Counted from the stretch's first letter, positions 8,320-16,789 are shown. The stretch: DNA of 64,000 nucleotides from Leptobacterium_A meishanense (GCF_037645805.1 NZ_JBBEXE010000002.1:310001-374000); one strand, 5' to 3'. Made by a program: numbers and translations. Notes: generated from the sequence alone by a model not told the origin.

Positions 8320-9684
8320 TTATCTATAAGTTCCCGAAGGGAATACTACTAGACTTTCATGGCCATTTTTACCAACAGCGGCTACACCAAAATAAAAATT
8401 GTCAATTACAATTCCATCTAATGTATAATTATCTACATCGCCTACAAATCGGCTGTGTTCCCATTGAGGGGAAGTAGTTAACCGCCAGTAAACTTTATAC
8501 CCTACAATATTGTCGCTCTCTGGTTTTTTCCATCGTAATTTTGTAGAAGGTTCTACAATACCACCTATTTCAACTTCTTGGGGTGGAGGTGGTGCCCAAG
8601 CAATGCTTGCTAAATTAATCGCATTGACAGCGGTAAGCTTCTTGGCATACTCAAAATTAACACCTTCTATGACATCACCATACTTAATACCATTTTCTAC
8701 ACGGATATCTTGATGTTGCCGATTATAGTTTTCATGTGCCTCCATAATCCGGATGCCTGCGTATCCCAGGTCGTTGAATGGACGGTGATGCCCGCCACGC
8801 CCAAACCGGTCTAAACGATAAATGAGCATAGGGCTCATTTCCGGCATATAAGTGGATACTTGCCTATGTACATAACGTGCCAGTTGCCGTGAAATACCAT
8901 CTACTTCACCGCCATAGAAACGACGTAATCTCCTTGCTCGTTCTGTCTCAGTAGGGGGTACGGGTTCCGAAAAAATCCGGAATGTCTGGTTGTCTATAAC
9001 CCCATCTACCCCTTCAATATTTCCGATCATGTCATTGTTAAGGATCCCTATAATATCCCATCCATTCTCTTTTGCATGTTGTGCGAGTCCTGCCCCGCCA
9101 TACAAGCCTTGTTCTTCTCCTGAAAGTCCTACATAAATAATGCTGTTTTCAAATTGATAGTGGGAAAGTACCCTGGCAGCTTCTATGGTTCCTGCCATAC
9201 CACTGGCATTGTCATTGGCCCCCGGCGAATCAGAGGTATAGTCAACAGGGTCTGAAACTCTAGAATCAATATCGCCACTCATAACGATATATCGGTTGGG
9301 GTATTTAGTACCTCGCTGTATAGCCACTACATTCACTACCCATACGTCTTTTACAATTCTCGCACCATCTCCTTTTTTGATGAAGTTCTTCTGATAGAAT
9401 ACTTCCAAACAACCCTTGCAATTCCCAGAAATGGTTTCAAATTCTTTTTTTATCCATCGTCTTGCAGCCCCAATACCACGGGTATCGGAAACAGTATCGC
9501 TTAGGGTATGGCGTGTTCCAAAATTAGCCAAGGTGCGAATATCTGATTCCAGCCTTTCTGCAGATACGGCATCTATGATATTATATAATCGGAAATCAGT
9601 TTGTGAATGGAGCAATGTAATACCTAATAAACAAGATAGCAGTGTAAGTTTTTGGATCATTTTGTACGAGATGTTTGTGTGCAT
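8320..9684 (-). CDS. secreted M28 family metallopeptidase with C-terminal fibronectin III domain
   Basis: 454 residues from the first ATG; the second ATG (MIQKLTLLSCLLGITLLHSQ) gives a cleaner signal peptide and is the likelier start, near 9660. The zinc aminopeptidase domain has SDSPGANDNASGMAG (bridging Asp), the GLSGEEQGLYGG Glu pair, a LNNDMIGN Asp and a late FGRGGHHRPF His. The position that is His in most M28 enzymes (GHxDS) is Asp here (GDIDSRVSD). The final 90 residues contain the LRWKKPESDNIVGYKVYWR signature of a fibronectin type III fold. Probably exported and acting on peptides in the periplasm or outside. Confidence 0.88.
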   Translation of the reverse strand: MHTNISYKMIQKLTLLSCLLGITLLHSQTDFRLYNIIDAVSAERLESDIRTLANFGTRHTLSDTVSDTRGIGAARRWIKKEFETISGNCKGCLEVFYQKNFIKKGDGARIVKDVWVVNVVAIQRGTKYPNRYIVMSGDIDSRVSDPVDYTSDSPGANDNASGMAGTIEAARVLSHYQFENSIIYVGLSGEEQGLYGGAGLAQHAKENGWDIIGILNNDMIGNIEGVDGVIDNQTFRIFSEPVPPTETERARRLRRFYGGEVDGISRQLARYVHRQVSTYMPEMSPMLIYRLDRFGRGGHHRPFNDLGYAGIRIMEAHENYNRQHQDIRVENGIKYGDVIEGVNFEYAKKLTAVNAINLASIAWAPPPPQEVEIGGIVEPSTKLRWKKPESDNIVGYKVYWRLTTSPQWEHSRFVGDVDNYTLDGIVIDNFYFGVAAVGKNGHESLVVFPSGTYR

Positions 9685-9711
9685 TTAAAATTAAGAAAAT
9701 AATATGATATC

Positions 9712-9749
9712 AATACCCCGCACAGGTTTTAAAACCTGTGCGGGGTATT
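9712..9749. repeat. perfect 38-bp intergenic palindrome
   Basis: The 19 bases from 9712 (AATACCCCGCACAGGTTTT) are exactly repeated in reverse complement at 9731-9749 with no spacer. It lies between the start of the M28 peptidase and the end of the small lipoprotein gene, 18 nt after the latter's stop, so it can serve as that gene's terminator. Its GC-rich arms differ from the AT-rich surroundings, and the sequence type resembles dispersed palindromes I recall in flavobacterial genomes. Confidence 0.8.
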
Positions 9750-9767
9750 TTCAAAAAAATGAAAAGG

Positions 9768-10220
9768 TTATTTAATCCGTCTGTAATTTTCTGAGAATAA
9801 GCGATTTCCCATGCCATCCGTATTTATCTGTCGATAATAATCATCTCCCAGTTCTAAATCAAAAGAAAATACCCGCATGGTATCAATAATTTTTAACATA
9901 GAAGCTGAGCCGTATTCTAAGGTTTCTGTTAGGGTAGAGTCTGTTGTTTGATAAGATCCATATCCGTACCATTCAGTAGAATCTAATGGTACTTTTCGAG
10001 ACCACATAACTTTTCCACCAGTATATATCTTCACTTGCCTATATCCATTCATGCATGCTGTAGTATCTGATATAACATTATCCGTATAAGAGTAATGATC
10101 AACTAATTCCCAAACACCATCCAAAGAAGTTTTTTTTGCTTCGACTACTTCTTTTTTTGGTTTTTGATTGCAAGACAAAATGATGAGGGCGATAGTTAAA
10201 AAGAAAAGACTATTTTTCAT
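9768..10220 (-). CDS. small lipoprotein of unknown function
   Basis: 150 residues from the ATG at 10220 (MKNSLFFLTIALIILSCNQ), which gives a standard lipoprotein signal with the modified Cys at 17. An in-frame ATG at 10259 would add 13 residues before the signal and is unlikely. The mature part is a single domain beginning LDGVWELVDHYSYTDN and containing VKIYTGGKVMWSR, a layout like lipocalin-type lipoproteins of this phylum. No catalytic motif is visible. A perfect palindrome follows as a likely terminator. Confidence 0.72.
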   Translation of the reverse strand: MKNSLFFLTIALIILSCNQKPKKEVVEAKKTSLDGVWELVDHYSYTDNVISDTTACMNGYRQVKIYTGGKVMWSRKVPLDSTEWYGYGSYQTTDSTLTETLEYGSASMLKIIDTMRVFSFDLELGDDYYRQINTDGMGNRLFSENYRRIK

Positions 10221-10372
10221 GATATGTTTTTTAGTTGGTTGTAAACGTGTGACAAACACTTAAATTTACGCAAAAAAAATCAGAAGGTATAATAACTAAC
10301 TCATCTATAGTTTATTAAGATTGGTCTGTTATTGCCTTCCTTTATCTCGGTATAATAACTTTTGATAAATAC

Positions 10373-10405
10373 TTTGTAAGCTTTTTATCAAAAAACCTAC
10401 TTTTG
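10373..10405 (+). promoter_or_regulatory. promoter for trxB
   Basis: TTTG at 10373-10376 and TACTTTTG at 10398-10405 are 21 nt apart and fit the Bacteroidota consensus. The trxB ATG is 34 nt downstream. Confidence 0.6.
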
Positions 10406-10439
10406 TTTTACAATTAAATTATTTATAGAAAGAATTATT

Positions 10440-11408
10440 ATGGCTGATACAGTTGAAAAAATAAAGTGTTTGATTATTGGTTCAGGTCCTGCAGGGTATA
10501 CAGCAGCTATTTATGCTGCCAGGGCTGATTTAAACCCTGTCATATATACAGGGATGGAACCGGGTGGACAATTAACAACTACAACCGAAGTTGATAATTT
10601 TCCCGGATATCCGGAAGGGATTGACGGCCCCACGATGATGGTACAATTGCAACAGCAAGCAGAGCGTTTTGGTACGGAGGTACGTATAGGGATGGTCACT
10701 GCTGTTACGTTGAGTGATGCAGTTGGGGGAATCCATAAAGTAACGGTTGATAATACAAAACAGATAGAGGCACAAACGATTATCATTGCCACAGGTGCCA
10801 GTGCTAAGTATTTGGGGCTTCCCAGTGAACAACGTTTACGTGGAGGGGGCGTTTCTGCTTGTGCTGTATGTGACGGTTTCTTCTATAAGGGTCAAGACGT
10901 AGCAATTGTAGGGGGTGGTGATACTGCTGCCGAAGAAGCTACTTATTTAGCCAATATTTGTAATAAAGTTACTATGCTAGTACGTAAAGACGAAATGCGT
11001 GCTTCTAAAGCAATGCAGCATAGGGTAAACAGTAAATCAAATCTGGAAGTCCGTTATTATACAGAAGTTGATGAGGTATTGGGAGATCAGGTAGTGGAAG
11101 GCTTACGAATGGTAAATAACCAAACTGGTGAGAAAGAGGAGATTAAAATTACCGGATTGTTTATTGCTATTGGCCATAAACCTAATACGGATATTTTTAA
11201 GGAACAGTTGGATATGGATGAGACAGGTTATATCATTACTAAAGGGAAGTCGACAAAAACCAATAAACCGGGTGTTTTTGCAAGTGGTGATGCCCAAGAT
11301 AAAGAGTACAGACAAGCAGTTACTGCCGCCGGTACAGGTTGTATGGCCGCGTTGGATGCTGAACGGTATCTGACTACTGTTGAATCACCACAAGAGGTAG
11401 AGAGTTAA
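10440..11408 (+). CDS. trxB: thioredoxin reductase
   Basis: 322 residues. The FAD-binding GSGPAG is at 14-19, the redox-active disulfide is CAVC at 141-144 followed by DGFFYKG, and the NADPH-binding GGGDTA is at 158-163. The C-terminal FAD motif GVFASGDAQDKEYRQ completes the bacterial low-molecular-weight type. It reduces thioredoxin in the cytoplasm with NADPH. It has its own promoter and a strong terminator. Confidence 0.97.
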   Translation: MADTVEKIKCLIIGSGPAGYTAAIYAARADLNPVIYTGMEPGGQLTTTTEVDNFPGYPEGIDGPTMMVQLQQQAERFGTEVRIGMVTAVTLSDAVGGIHKVTVDNTKQIEAQTIIIATGASAKYLGLPSEQRLRGGGVSACAVCDGFFYKGQDVAIVGGGDTAAEEATYLANICNKVTMLVRKDEMRASKAMQHRVNSKSNLEVRYYTEVDEVLGDQVVEGLRMVNNQTGEKEEIKITGLFIAIGHKPNTDIFKEQLDMDETGYIITKGKSTKTNKPGVFASGDAQDKEYRQAVTAAGTGCMAALDAERYLTTVESPQEVES

Positions 11409-11432
11409 TCTATCAAATAAGTGTTAATTATA

Positions 11433-11466
11433 AAAGGGAGCAGCTATTAAGCTACTCCCTTTTTTC
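11433..11466. terminator. terminator between trxB and the convergent GIN lipoprotein gene
   Basis: AAGGGAGCAGCT at 11433-11444 pairs with AGCTACTCCCTT at 11449-11460 with one mismatch and a 4-nt loop, followed by six T. It terminates trxB and, with its A-rich left side, may also act for the opposite strand. Confidence 0.85.
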
Positions 11467-11496
11467 GATTGGCTAAAGGTTGGTTAGATAAAAAAG

Positions 11497-12225
11497 TTAA
11501 TTTTTTGAGATCCGTCCGGCAGAAGACCGGTCTTTTTTTACAATCTCAGGGTTTCCGGAATAGTGTACATCACCTCCACTGCTAGCATCTGCAGTAAGCT
11601 CATCTGTAACATTAACAGATATATCAGCACCACTGCTCACATCTGCTATACACTTTCTGGCAGTTAAATTAGTAGCCTTTATGTCACTTCCACTGCTAGC
11701 ATCTGCGAAAAGGAAATCTGCTTTTCCCGATACTTCGATATCGGCACCACTACTACTATCAAGCCGCAACTCATCTACATCTACTTCTACTTCAATGTCT
11801 GCACCACTACTGCTATCAAGTCTTAATTCATCTACTTTTATAAGCCCTATGCTGTATAAATCGGCACCACTGTTACTGTAAAGTGCTGTTATCTCGGGTA
11901 GGCTTACATAAACTTTTTTAGATTTTGCCCTTCCAATGCGTTCTTCCGTATGGATTCTTAGAACCCCATTTTTTATATCGGTTCGTATAAACTCAATGAT
12001 ATTCTCATCAGCCTCTACTCTAATATCAGTTTTATCATCTTGTGTTACATAAACATCTAAACCTTCTGATGCTTTAATGACCGTAAAAGATTCATTGGTG
12101 TTTCGGGATTCGGTAACTACATTTCCGTTCCCTTTTTTTCCTTCTCCGATCATTACATCCCATTGACAGGATGTTAAAAATAAGGATAGGAGTAATGTTG
12201 TGATAATTTTTAATAGCGTTGTCAT
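11497..12225 (-). CDS. GIN-domain (DUF2807) lipoprotein with beta-helix repeats
   Basis: 242 residues. Lipoprotein signal MTTLLKIITTLLLSLFLTSC with the Cys at 20. The rest is a DUF2807 head-GIN domain, expected to form a right-handed beta-helix in the periplasm or at the surface. Residues from about 140 form a ladder of turns sharing SSGAD or SSGSD: LDSSSGADIEV twice, then ADASSGSDIKA, ADVSSGADISV, ADASSGGDVHY. Two of the turns are a 19-residue tandem duplication. It lies 53 nt downstream of the pspC-like gene and likely shares its operon. Function of the family is unknown. Confidence 0.87.
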   Translation of the reverse strand: MTTLLKIITTLLLSLFLTSCQWDVMIGEGKKGNGNVVTESRNTNESFTVIKASEGLDVYVTQDDKTDIRVEADENIIEFIRTDIKNGVLRIHTEERIGRAKSKKVYVSLPEITALYSNSGADLYSIGLIKVDELRLDSSSGADIEVEVDVDELRLDSSSGADIEVSGKADFLFADASSGSDIKATNLTARKCIADVSSGADISVNVTDELTADASSGGDVHYSGNPEIVKKDRSSAGRISKN

Positions 12226-12278
12226 AATGTTTAATTTTTGTTTAATGATTGATTAATTCTTCTTTTATATAAAATTGG

Positions 12279-13979
12279 TTAGTTTGTTTTTATTTTCACA
12301 CCGTTTTCGTCGATCTTCATCTTGAATTCTTCTCCATCACGGTCTTTAATGTTGATATCAAGCCCTTCTTCATCGATCCGGATGCTATTGGGTTCGGTTT
12401 CTTCATCATATGCAGTACAATCCAAACATTTCAATTCACCATCTGCTCCCATTTTCCATAGACGCCCTACAATACCACTTCTATAGAAACCTTTGTCATT
12501 TTTGGTGCTTCTTCCAATATTTCCATAGGTAGAATTATCTACTTTAACAACAGTTCCTTCGGGCAGGTAGATATCAATGTCTACTTCTTGGTCTCTAAAC
12601 TTGTTTCTTGAATCGGTAGTTAAGAAGTCGTCCAATTCAATTGTCTTTTCAGAAGCGCGATATGCATAGTCAATTTTCCCGGCACGCTCTCTGGCATCAG
12701 AGTAAGTACGGCCATCAGCTTCTTTCCGAACGGCTACATAACTTAATGAATCGTTTGATTTCCGAATGTTAAACTGCACATCTTCAGAATAAATCCTTTC
12801 AGTATCATTTTCATCGACGATTAGTGCAAAGCTTGGATTTCTATAATAATGATCGGTATATTCATTTTCAGTGTTCATTTTAATAAGCAATGTGTCTGAA
12901 GTGCTCACAAATATTTGTTCTTTTGTTGATGTAGTTCCTGTATAAGCATGTTCAGAGGCTTGTCTTGCACCAATTATGATTAACCCTACAATAGCTAATA
13001 ACCATATACCCAGCAGGGTGAATTTTGCGATATTGCCCATCGATTTTAAACTTCCTACCAATATTTTTAATCCTAGGTAGAACAGTAAAAAGAACGGGAT
13101 GCCTATAGCAAAGAACAGTAGCAATGATGCAAGCCATAATGATACACCGGAGGTATTAAAAATATCAACAAAGTCTACTCCCGGAACATGGACGATGTCT
13201 GCAATGCCGGCTGAAAATAGGCCTACAAACAGGGCAATCAGTGCAGAAGCTCCTGTTATAATCAGGATGACTCCTATGAATTTTGCAACTATTTTGAAAA
13301 AGAACAGAATGATGTCGCCTATGGTATCAAAAAATGTTTTTGAGCTCGACTTTACTTTTGAGCCTACTTTTTCATAATCTACATTTTTTACCTTTTCGGA
13401 GACATTGTCAAACCCTTCTTTAATTTTTTTTTCAATGTTACTGATATTGACTGCTTCGCCCCGCATAGCTAATTTTTGCGCTGTTGTAGAAGCTTCAGGC
13501 ACTAAAATCCAGAACAGGATGTATGCTATTAAGCCAAAACCTGAGAAAACAGTTACCAAGATAAAGATGAGCCGCATCCATAAGGCATCCACACCTAAAT
13601 AGTATCCTAATCCAGAACAAACCCCACCAATATACTTATCTTCAGTATCTCTATAGAGTTGTTTACGCTCTTTATAAGTGCGTGATGTTTTAGGTTGGTC
13701 ATCAAAGATCTCTTCGTCCAGAAGATAATCTTCCGGTTGTCCCATAACAGCAATTACTGCATCAACTTCTTTGATGCTTATAACCTGCCTGTCATGTTGT
13801 ATTTTTTCGGCAAATAGTTCTGCTACTCTGGCCTCAATGTCAGCAATGATTTCATCACGGCCTTGTGCGCTTGAAAAAGAACGTTTTATAGCATCTAAAT
13901 AGCGTTGAAGTTTTAGATAGGCATCTTCATCTATGTGAAAAAACGTTCCTGCTAAATTTATGTTTACTGTCTTGTTCAT
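12279..13979 (-). CDS. PspC-domain membrane protein with large C-terminal periplasmic domain
   Basis: 566 residues. After a cytoplasmic N-terminal region of about 110 residues (starting with a MNKTVNINLAGTFFHIDEDAYLKL-type segment), a PspC domain lies at about 112-170 (YIGGVCSGLGYYLGVDALWMR then IFILVTVFSGFGLIAYILFWILVPEA). Several further hydrophobic helices follow up to about residue 350. The last 200 residues are acidic and soluble, with DIDIYLPEGTVVKVDNSTYG, like a degenerate GIN/beta-helix sheet. PspC relates to envelope-stress sensing in proteobacteria; here this is only analogy. Its ATG overlaps the end of the PadR gene by 4 nt, so the two are co-expressed. Confidence 0.88.
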   Translation of the reverse strand: MNKTVNINLAGTFFHIDEDAYLKLQRYLDAIKRSFSSAQGRDEIIADIEARVAELFAEKIQHDRQVISIKEVDAVIAVMGQPEDYLLDEEIFDDQPKTSRTYKERKQLYRDTEDKYIGGVCSGLGYYLGVDALWMRLIFILVTVFSGFGLIAYILFWILVPEASTTAQKLAMRGEAVNISNIEKKIKEGFDNVSEKVKNVDYEKVGSKVKSSSKTFFDTIGDIILFFFKIVAKFIGVILIITGASALIALFVGLFSAGIADIVHVPGVDFVDIFNTSGVSLWLASLLLFFAIGIPFFLLFYLGLKILVGSLKSMGNIAKFTLLGIWLLAIVGLIIIGARQASEHAYTGTTSTKEQIFVSTSDTLLIKMNTENEYTDHYYRNPSFALIVDENDTERIYSEDVQFNIRKSNDSLSYVAVRKEADGRTYSDARERAGKIDYAYRASEKTIELDDFLTTDSRNKFRDQEVDIDIYLPEGTVVKVDNSTYGNIGRSTKNDKGFYRSGIVGRLWKMGADGELKCLDCTAYDEETEPNSIRIDEEGLDINIKDRDGEEFKMKIDENGVKIKTN

Positions 13980-14314
13980 TTGTTCGTTTTTTGGCTTGTT
14001 ACTATGTTAACTGCGTCTTGTAATTCTTCCCATGTGGTGTTAAGTTCTTTGATAAAGATCTTTCCGGTTTCCGTGAGTTGGTAATATTTTCTCGGCGGTC
14101 CGGAACTAGACTCTTCCCAGCGGTAATTTAATAACCCCGCATTTTTCAGTCTTGTAAGTAGCGGATAGATAGTACCCTCTACTACCAGCATTTTTGCACC
14201 TTTGAGCGTATTCAGGATTTCTGCTACGTACTTGTCTTCATCTTTTAAGATGGAGAGTATGCAGTACTCCAGGACCCCTTTACGCATTTGTGCTTTTGTG
14301 TTTTCAATGTTCAT
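13976..14314 (-). CDS. PadR family transcriptional regulator
   Basis: 112 residues forming a single PadR winged helix: MRKGVLEYCILSIL at the start, then VVEGTIYPLLTRLKNAGLLNYRW and SGPPRKYYQLTETGK, the family's wing motif. PadR proteins usually repress a neighbouring membrane or efflux operon and respond to envelope or phenolic signals. It overlaps the PspC gene by ATGA, so it most likely controls its own operon (PadR, PspC, GIN lipoprotein). Confidence 0.93.
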   Translation of the reverse strand: MNIENTKAQMRKGVLEYCILSILKDEDKYVAEILNTLKGAKMLVVEGTIYPLLTRLKNAGLLNYRWEESSSGPPRKYYQLTETGKIFIKELNTTWEELQDAVNIVTSQKTNK

Positions 14315-14378
14315 AGGGTTTTCTTTTTAGTGGTGTTAAACTGTTCATTTTTTGATTGATGTATGATTGATGTTACTT

Positions 14379-14852
14379 TTATTTTATAAAATTAATAGTC
14401 AGTGGATACCTATACCGGATGCCTTCACTGGCACGTATAGTGGCAATGATGGAACAAACAATATTTAAAACCGTTAATCCAAGCCCGAGGAGCCCTCCGA
14501 CACCTATAGGTATCCAATTTCTTCTAAAACGGAAGAGATGGTCCAAGCGATCAAAATCTATAGTATGTACATTATGATCAAATATGTTTGTTGAGGTGAT
14601 AAAATCGTTCGTAAATAAAAAGAAAGATGAAACGGAAAAGATACCTATAACAATACTGTATAATAAAATACTGATCTGAAAATTAAGTGCCTGTTTTCCA
14701 TGATGGTCTATATAGTCAGATTCTTTTTTGTTAGAAACCCATAAAACCAATGGAAGGATAAAGTTTCCAAACGGAAAAAAATACCTAGCAAAGGTTGATG
14801 CATGTATAAATGCTGCTATATTTCGTTGGTGTTTGCTGATAGATAATTCCAT
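14379..14852 (-). CDS. DUF4870 small membrane protein
   Basis: 157 residues. It begins with a soluble stretch, then FFPFGNFILPLVLWVSNKKES and DHHGKQALNFQISILLYS, the DUF4870/Tic20-like hallmark, with about three membrane helices. The ending NIVCSIIATIRASEGIRYRYPL is also typical. It is 64 nt upstream of the PadR gene on the same strand and could be the first gene of that operon. The role of the family is unknown. Confidence 0.85.
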   Translation of the reverse strand: MELSISKHQRNIAAFIHASTFARYFFPFGNFILPLVLWVSNKKESDYIDHHGKQALNFQISILLYSIVIGIFSVSSFFLFTNDFITSTNIFDHNVHTIDFDRLDHLFRFRRNWIPIGVGGLLGLGLTVLNIVCSIIATIRASEGIRYRYPLTINFIK

Positions 14853-14997
14853 AACCTATTATTTTCCTATGCAAATATATATCTAAAAAAAGGTATTATG
14901 CAAAACATAGTACTAAAATTTAACAAATATTTAAGAAAAAAATAAATTTAGATGCTATTGATATTTTCAATATTTTAGATCCAAATAATCAGTCTCG

Positions 14998-15453
14998 ATG
15001 AAGATAACCCCTAAGAAACTCAATACATTCACAATGTTTAAACTCCCATCTGCATGGTTATGTGGAGTGCGGGTAAAGCATATAGATGATAAAAAATGTA
15101 TAGTAACTGTAAAACACCGTTGGATAAATCAAAACCCTTTTAATTCGATGTTCTGGGCTGTACAAGGAATGGCAGCTGAACTGAGCACGGGAGCTATGGT
15201 AATGTCACAAATAAAAAAATCAGGAAAACGCATCTCTATGCTAGTAGCCAATAACAATGCCAATTTTTCAAAAAAAGCAACGGGAAAAATTACATTCACC
15301 TGCCATGATGGGCATTTAATAAGCAAAGCCATTAAAGAAACTATGGAAACAGGAGATGGGAAAACTTTTTGGATGCAATCGGTAGGTATTAACGAAGAAG
15401 GTGTCGTAGTGTCAACATTTAACTTTGAATGGACCATAAAATTAAAAGATTGA
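14998..15453 (+). CDS. DUF4442 hotdog-fold thioesterase-like protein
   Basis: 151 residues with a single hotdog fold of the DUF4442 / PaaI-like group: LPSAWLCGVRVKHIDDKKCIVTV, then NPFNSMFWAVQGMAAELSTGAMVM on the central helix. The enzymes of this fold cleave acyl-CoA thioesters, but the substrate of DUF4442 members is not known and the usual catalytic Asp/Glu cannot be assigned with certainty. It is alone on the plus strand between the DUF4870 gene and the small protein at 15562. Confidence 0.82.
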   Translation: MKITPKKLNTFTMFKLPSAWLCGVRVKHIDDKKCIVTVKHRWINQNPFNSMFWAVQGMAAELSTGAMVMSQIKKSGKRISMLVANNNANFSKKATGKITFTCHDGHLISKAIKETMETGDGKTFWMQSVGINEEGVVVSTFNFEWTIKLKD

Positions 15454-15561
15454 TAGACAATGACTTATAGTGTTGATAACAATTTTTAACTTTTCTGAAA
15501 CAATAAAATAGAGAGCGATACTGTTATTTTGTTATTGTAAAACTTAAAAACTATACCAATT

Positions 15562-15759
15562 ATGGCTAGAGCTATGTTTGAATACACTCAGGTAGTTCTT
15601 CAGAAAGTTAGCTTTGATCCGGTTTTGTTTTGTAAAGAGTTGGAAAAAGCAGTGAAAAGGTTACTGCCCCATGAATTGGAAGAATTGCGGATATGGATTT
15701 ATGAATACATCCATGGAAAACCTGAGTTGAACCAATGTTTAATTTATCTAAAATCATAA
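15562..15759 (+). CDS. small conserved 65-residue protein
   Basis: 65 residues, starting MARAMFEYTQVVLQKVSFD and containing FCKELEKAVKRLLPHELEELRIW. I recognise this as a small soluble protein conserved in Flavobacteriaceae, with no assigned function. It is helical and slightly acidic, with no signal peptide. Its last codons and stop lie inside a perfect palindrome that also contains the end of oxyR on the other strand. Confidence 0.75.
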   Translation: MARAMFEYTQVVLQKVSFDPVLFCKELEKAVKRLLPHELEELRIWIYEYIHGKPELNQCLIYLKS

Positions 15760-15788
15760 AACTGCCTATATAGGCAGTTTTATGATTT
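15751..15788. terminator. perfect 38-bp palindrome, shared bidirectional terminator
   Basis: Bases 15751-15769 (AAATCATAAAACTGCCTAT) are exactly repeated in reverse complement at 15770-15788. Both stop codons, of the small gene (15757-15759) and of oxyR (15782-15780), lie within the arms, and each gene ends in Lys-Ser-stop encoded by the same bases. In either direction the stem is followed by or contains T runs. Confidence 0.85.
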
Positions 15789-16727
15789 CTTTTTAGGAAT
15801 AGGGCTTATGATTTTTACGTTGTGAAAAGCAATGGCACCTCTTACTACTCCGGCTATTATATCTTTTAAAGCTTCTATAATGTGTATTTTTAGCCCACTG
15901 CTATGAAAAATGAGGCTTACCTCTCTGGCTGGGTTAGGTTCTGTAAAATAACGAAGGTTCTTTTTCTCATTTTCTTTTATGTCCATTGAGTGTAGATAAG
16001 GCAATAAGGTCATTCCCAATCCTTCGTTAGCCAATTTAACCATAGTTTCGAAACTGCCACTTTCTAACTGAAAATGTTCATTTTGATTATTCTTGGCCGC
16101 TTTGCATAAGTTGATAACCCCATCCCTGAAACAATGCCCATCTTCTAAGAGAAGGATATCATCTAAATTAAGGTCTTTCGTGTCAATATTTTTCTTGTTA
16201 TGCAATCGGTGGTTTGGAGGGACGTAAGCTACAAAAGGCTCATAATAAAGAGGGCGTTCTGTAATTTTTTCATCGTTAAGAGGTGTAGCGGCAATAGCAG
16301 CATCTATATATCCTTCTTTTAATCGTTGTATGATGGTCTGTGTATTTAGTTCTTCAATCTTGAGGTTTATTTTTGGGTACTTTTTGATGAAATTATGAAG
16401 GAACATAGGCAATAATGTGGGCATAATGGTAGGGATAATCCCTAACTTAAATTCACCCCCCACATAGCCCTTTTGTTGTTCTACAATATCCATAATACGA
16501 CCAGACTCATTTATAATATTCTTGGCCTGCTCGACAATCTTTTTACCTATTTCAGTTAATTGAATGGGTTTTTTACTTCTATCAAAAATCAACACATCCA
16601 ATTCTTCTTCCAGTTTCTGGATTTGCATACTGAGTGTAGGCTGTGTAACAAAACTTTTTTCTGCAGCTAAGGTAAAATTTTGATAAGTGGCTACTGCAAG
16701 TACATATTGAAGCTGTGTAATGGTCAT
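15780..16727 (-). CDS. oxyR: OxyR, LysR-type peroxide-responsive regulator
   Basis: 315 residues. The N-terminal winged helix (residues 1-60) contains YQNFTLAAEKSFVTQPTLSM. The two redox-sensing cysteines are at 199 (EDGHCFRDG) and 208 (INLCK), the same numbers and spacing as C199 and C208 of E. coli OxyR, whose disulfide signals hydrogen peroxide. This strongly supports OxyR over other LysR proteins. It is divergent from dps, a classical OxyR target, over a 116-bp intergenic region with short repeated CTAT elements. Confidence 0.94.
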   Translation of the reverse strand: MTITQLQYVLAVATYQNFTLAAEKSFVTQPTLSMQIQKLEEELDVLIFDRSKKPIQLTEIGKKIVEQAKNIINESGRIMDIVEQQKGYVGGEFKLGIIPTIMPTLLPMFLHNFIKKYPKINLKIEELNTQTIIQRLKEGYIDAAIAATPLNDEKITERPLYYEPFVAYVPPNHRLHNKKNIDTKDLNLDDILLLEDGHCFRDGVINLCKAAKNNQNEHFQLESGSFETMVKLANEGLGMTLLPYLHSMDIKENEKKNLRYFTEPNPAREVSLIFHSSGLKIHIIEALKDIIAGVVRGAIAFHNVKIISPIPKKKS

Positions 16728-16744
16728 ATTGTATAAGTTTAGAT

Positions 16745-16789
16745 GATAAAAGTATAAAAACTATCAATAAAATCTATACTTATACCTAT
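16745..16789. promoter_or_regulatory. candidate OxyR operator between oxyR and dps
   Basis: GATA at 16745 and TATC at 16762 form an inverted pair spaced by 13 nt, and CTAT recurs at 16761, 16774 and 16786, about 12-13 nt apart. OxyR sites in proteobacteria are built from ATAG/CTAT half sites at roughly one-turn spacing. The region lies exactly between the divergent starts. Confidence 0.4.
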
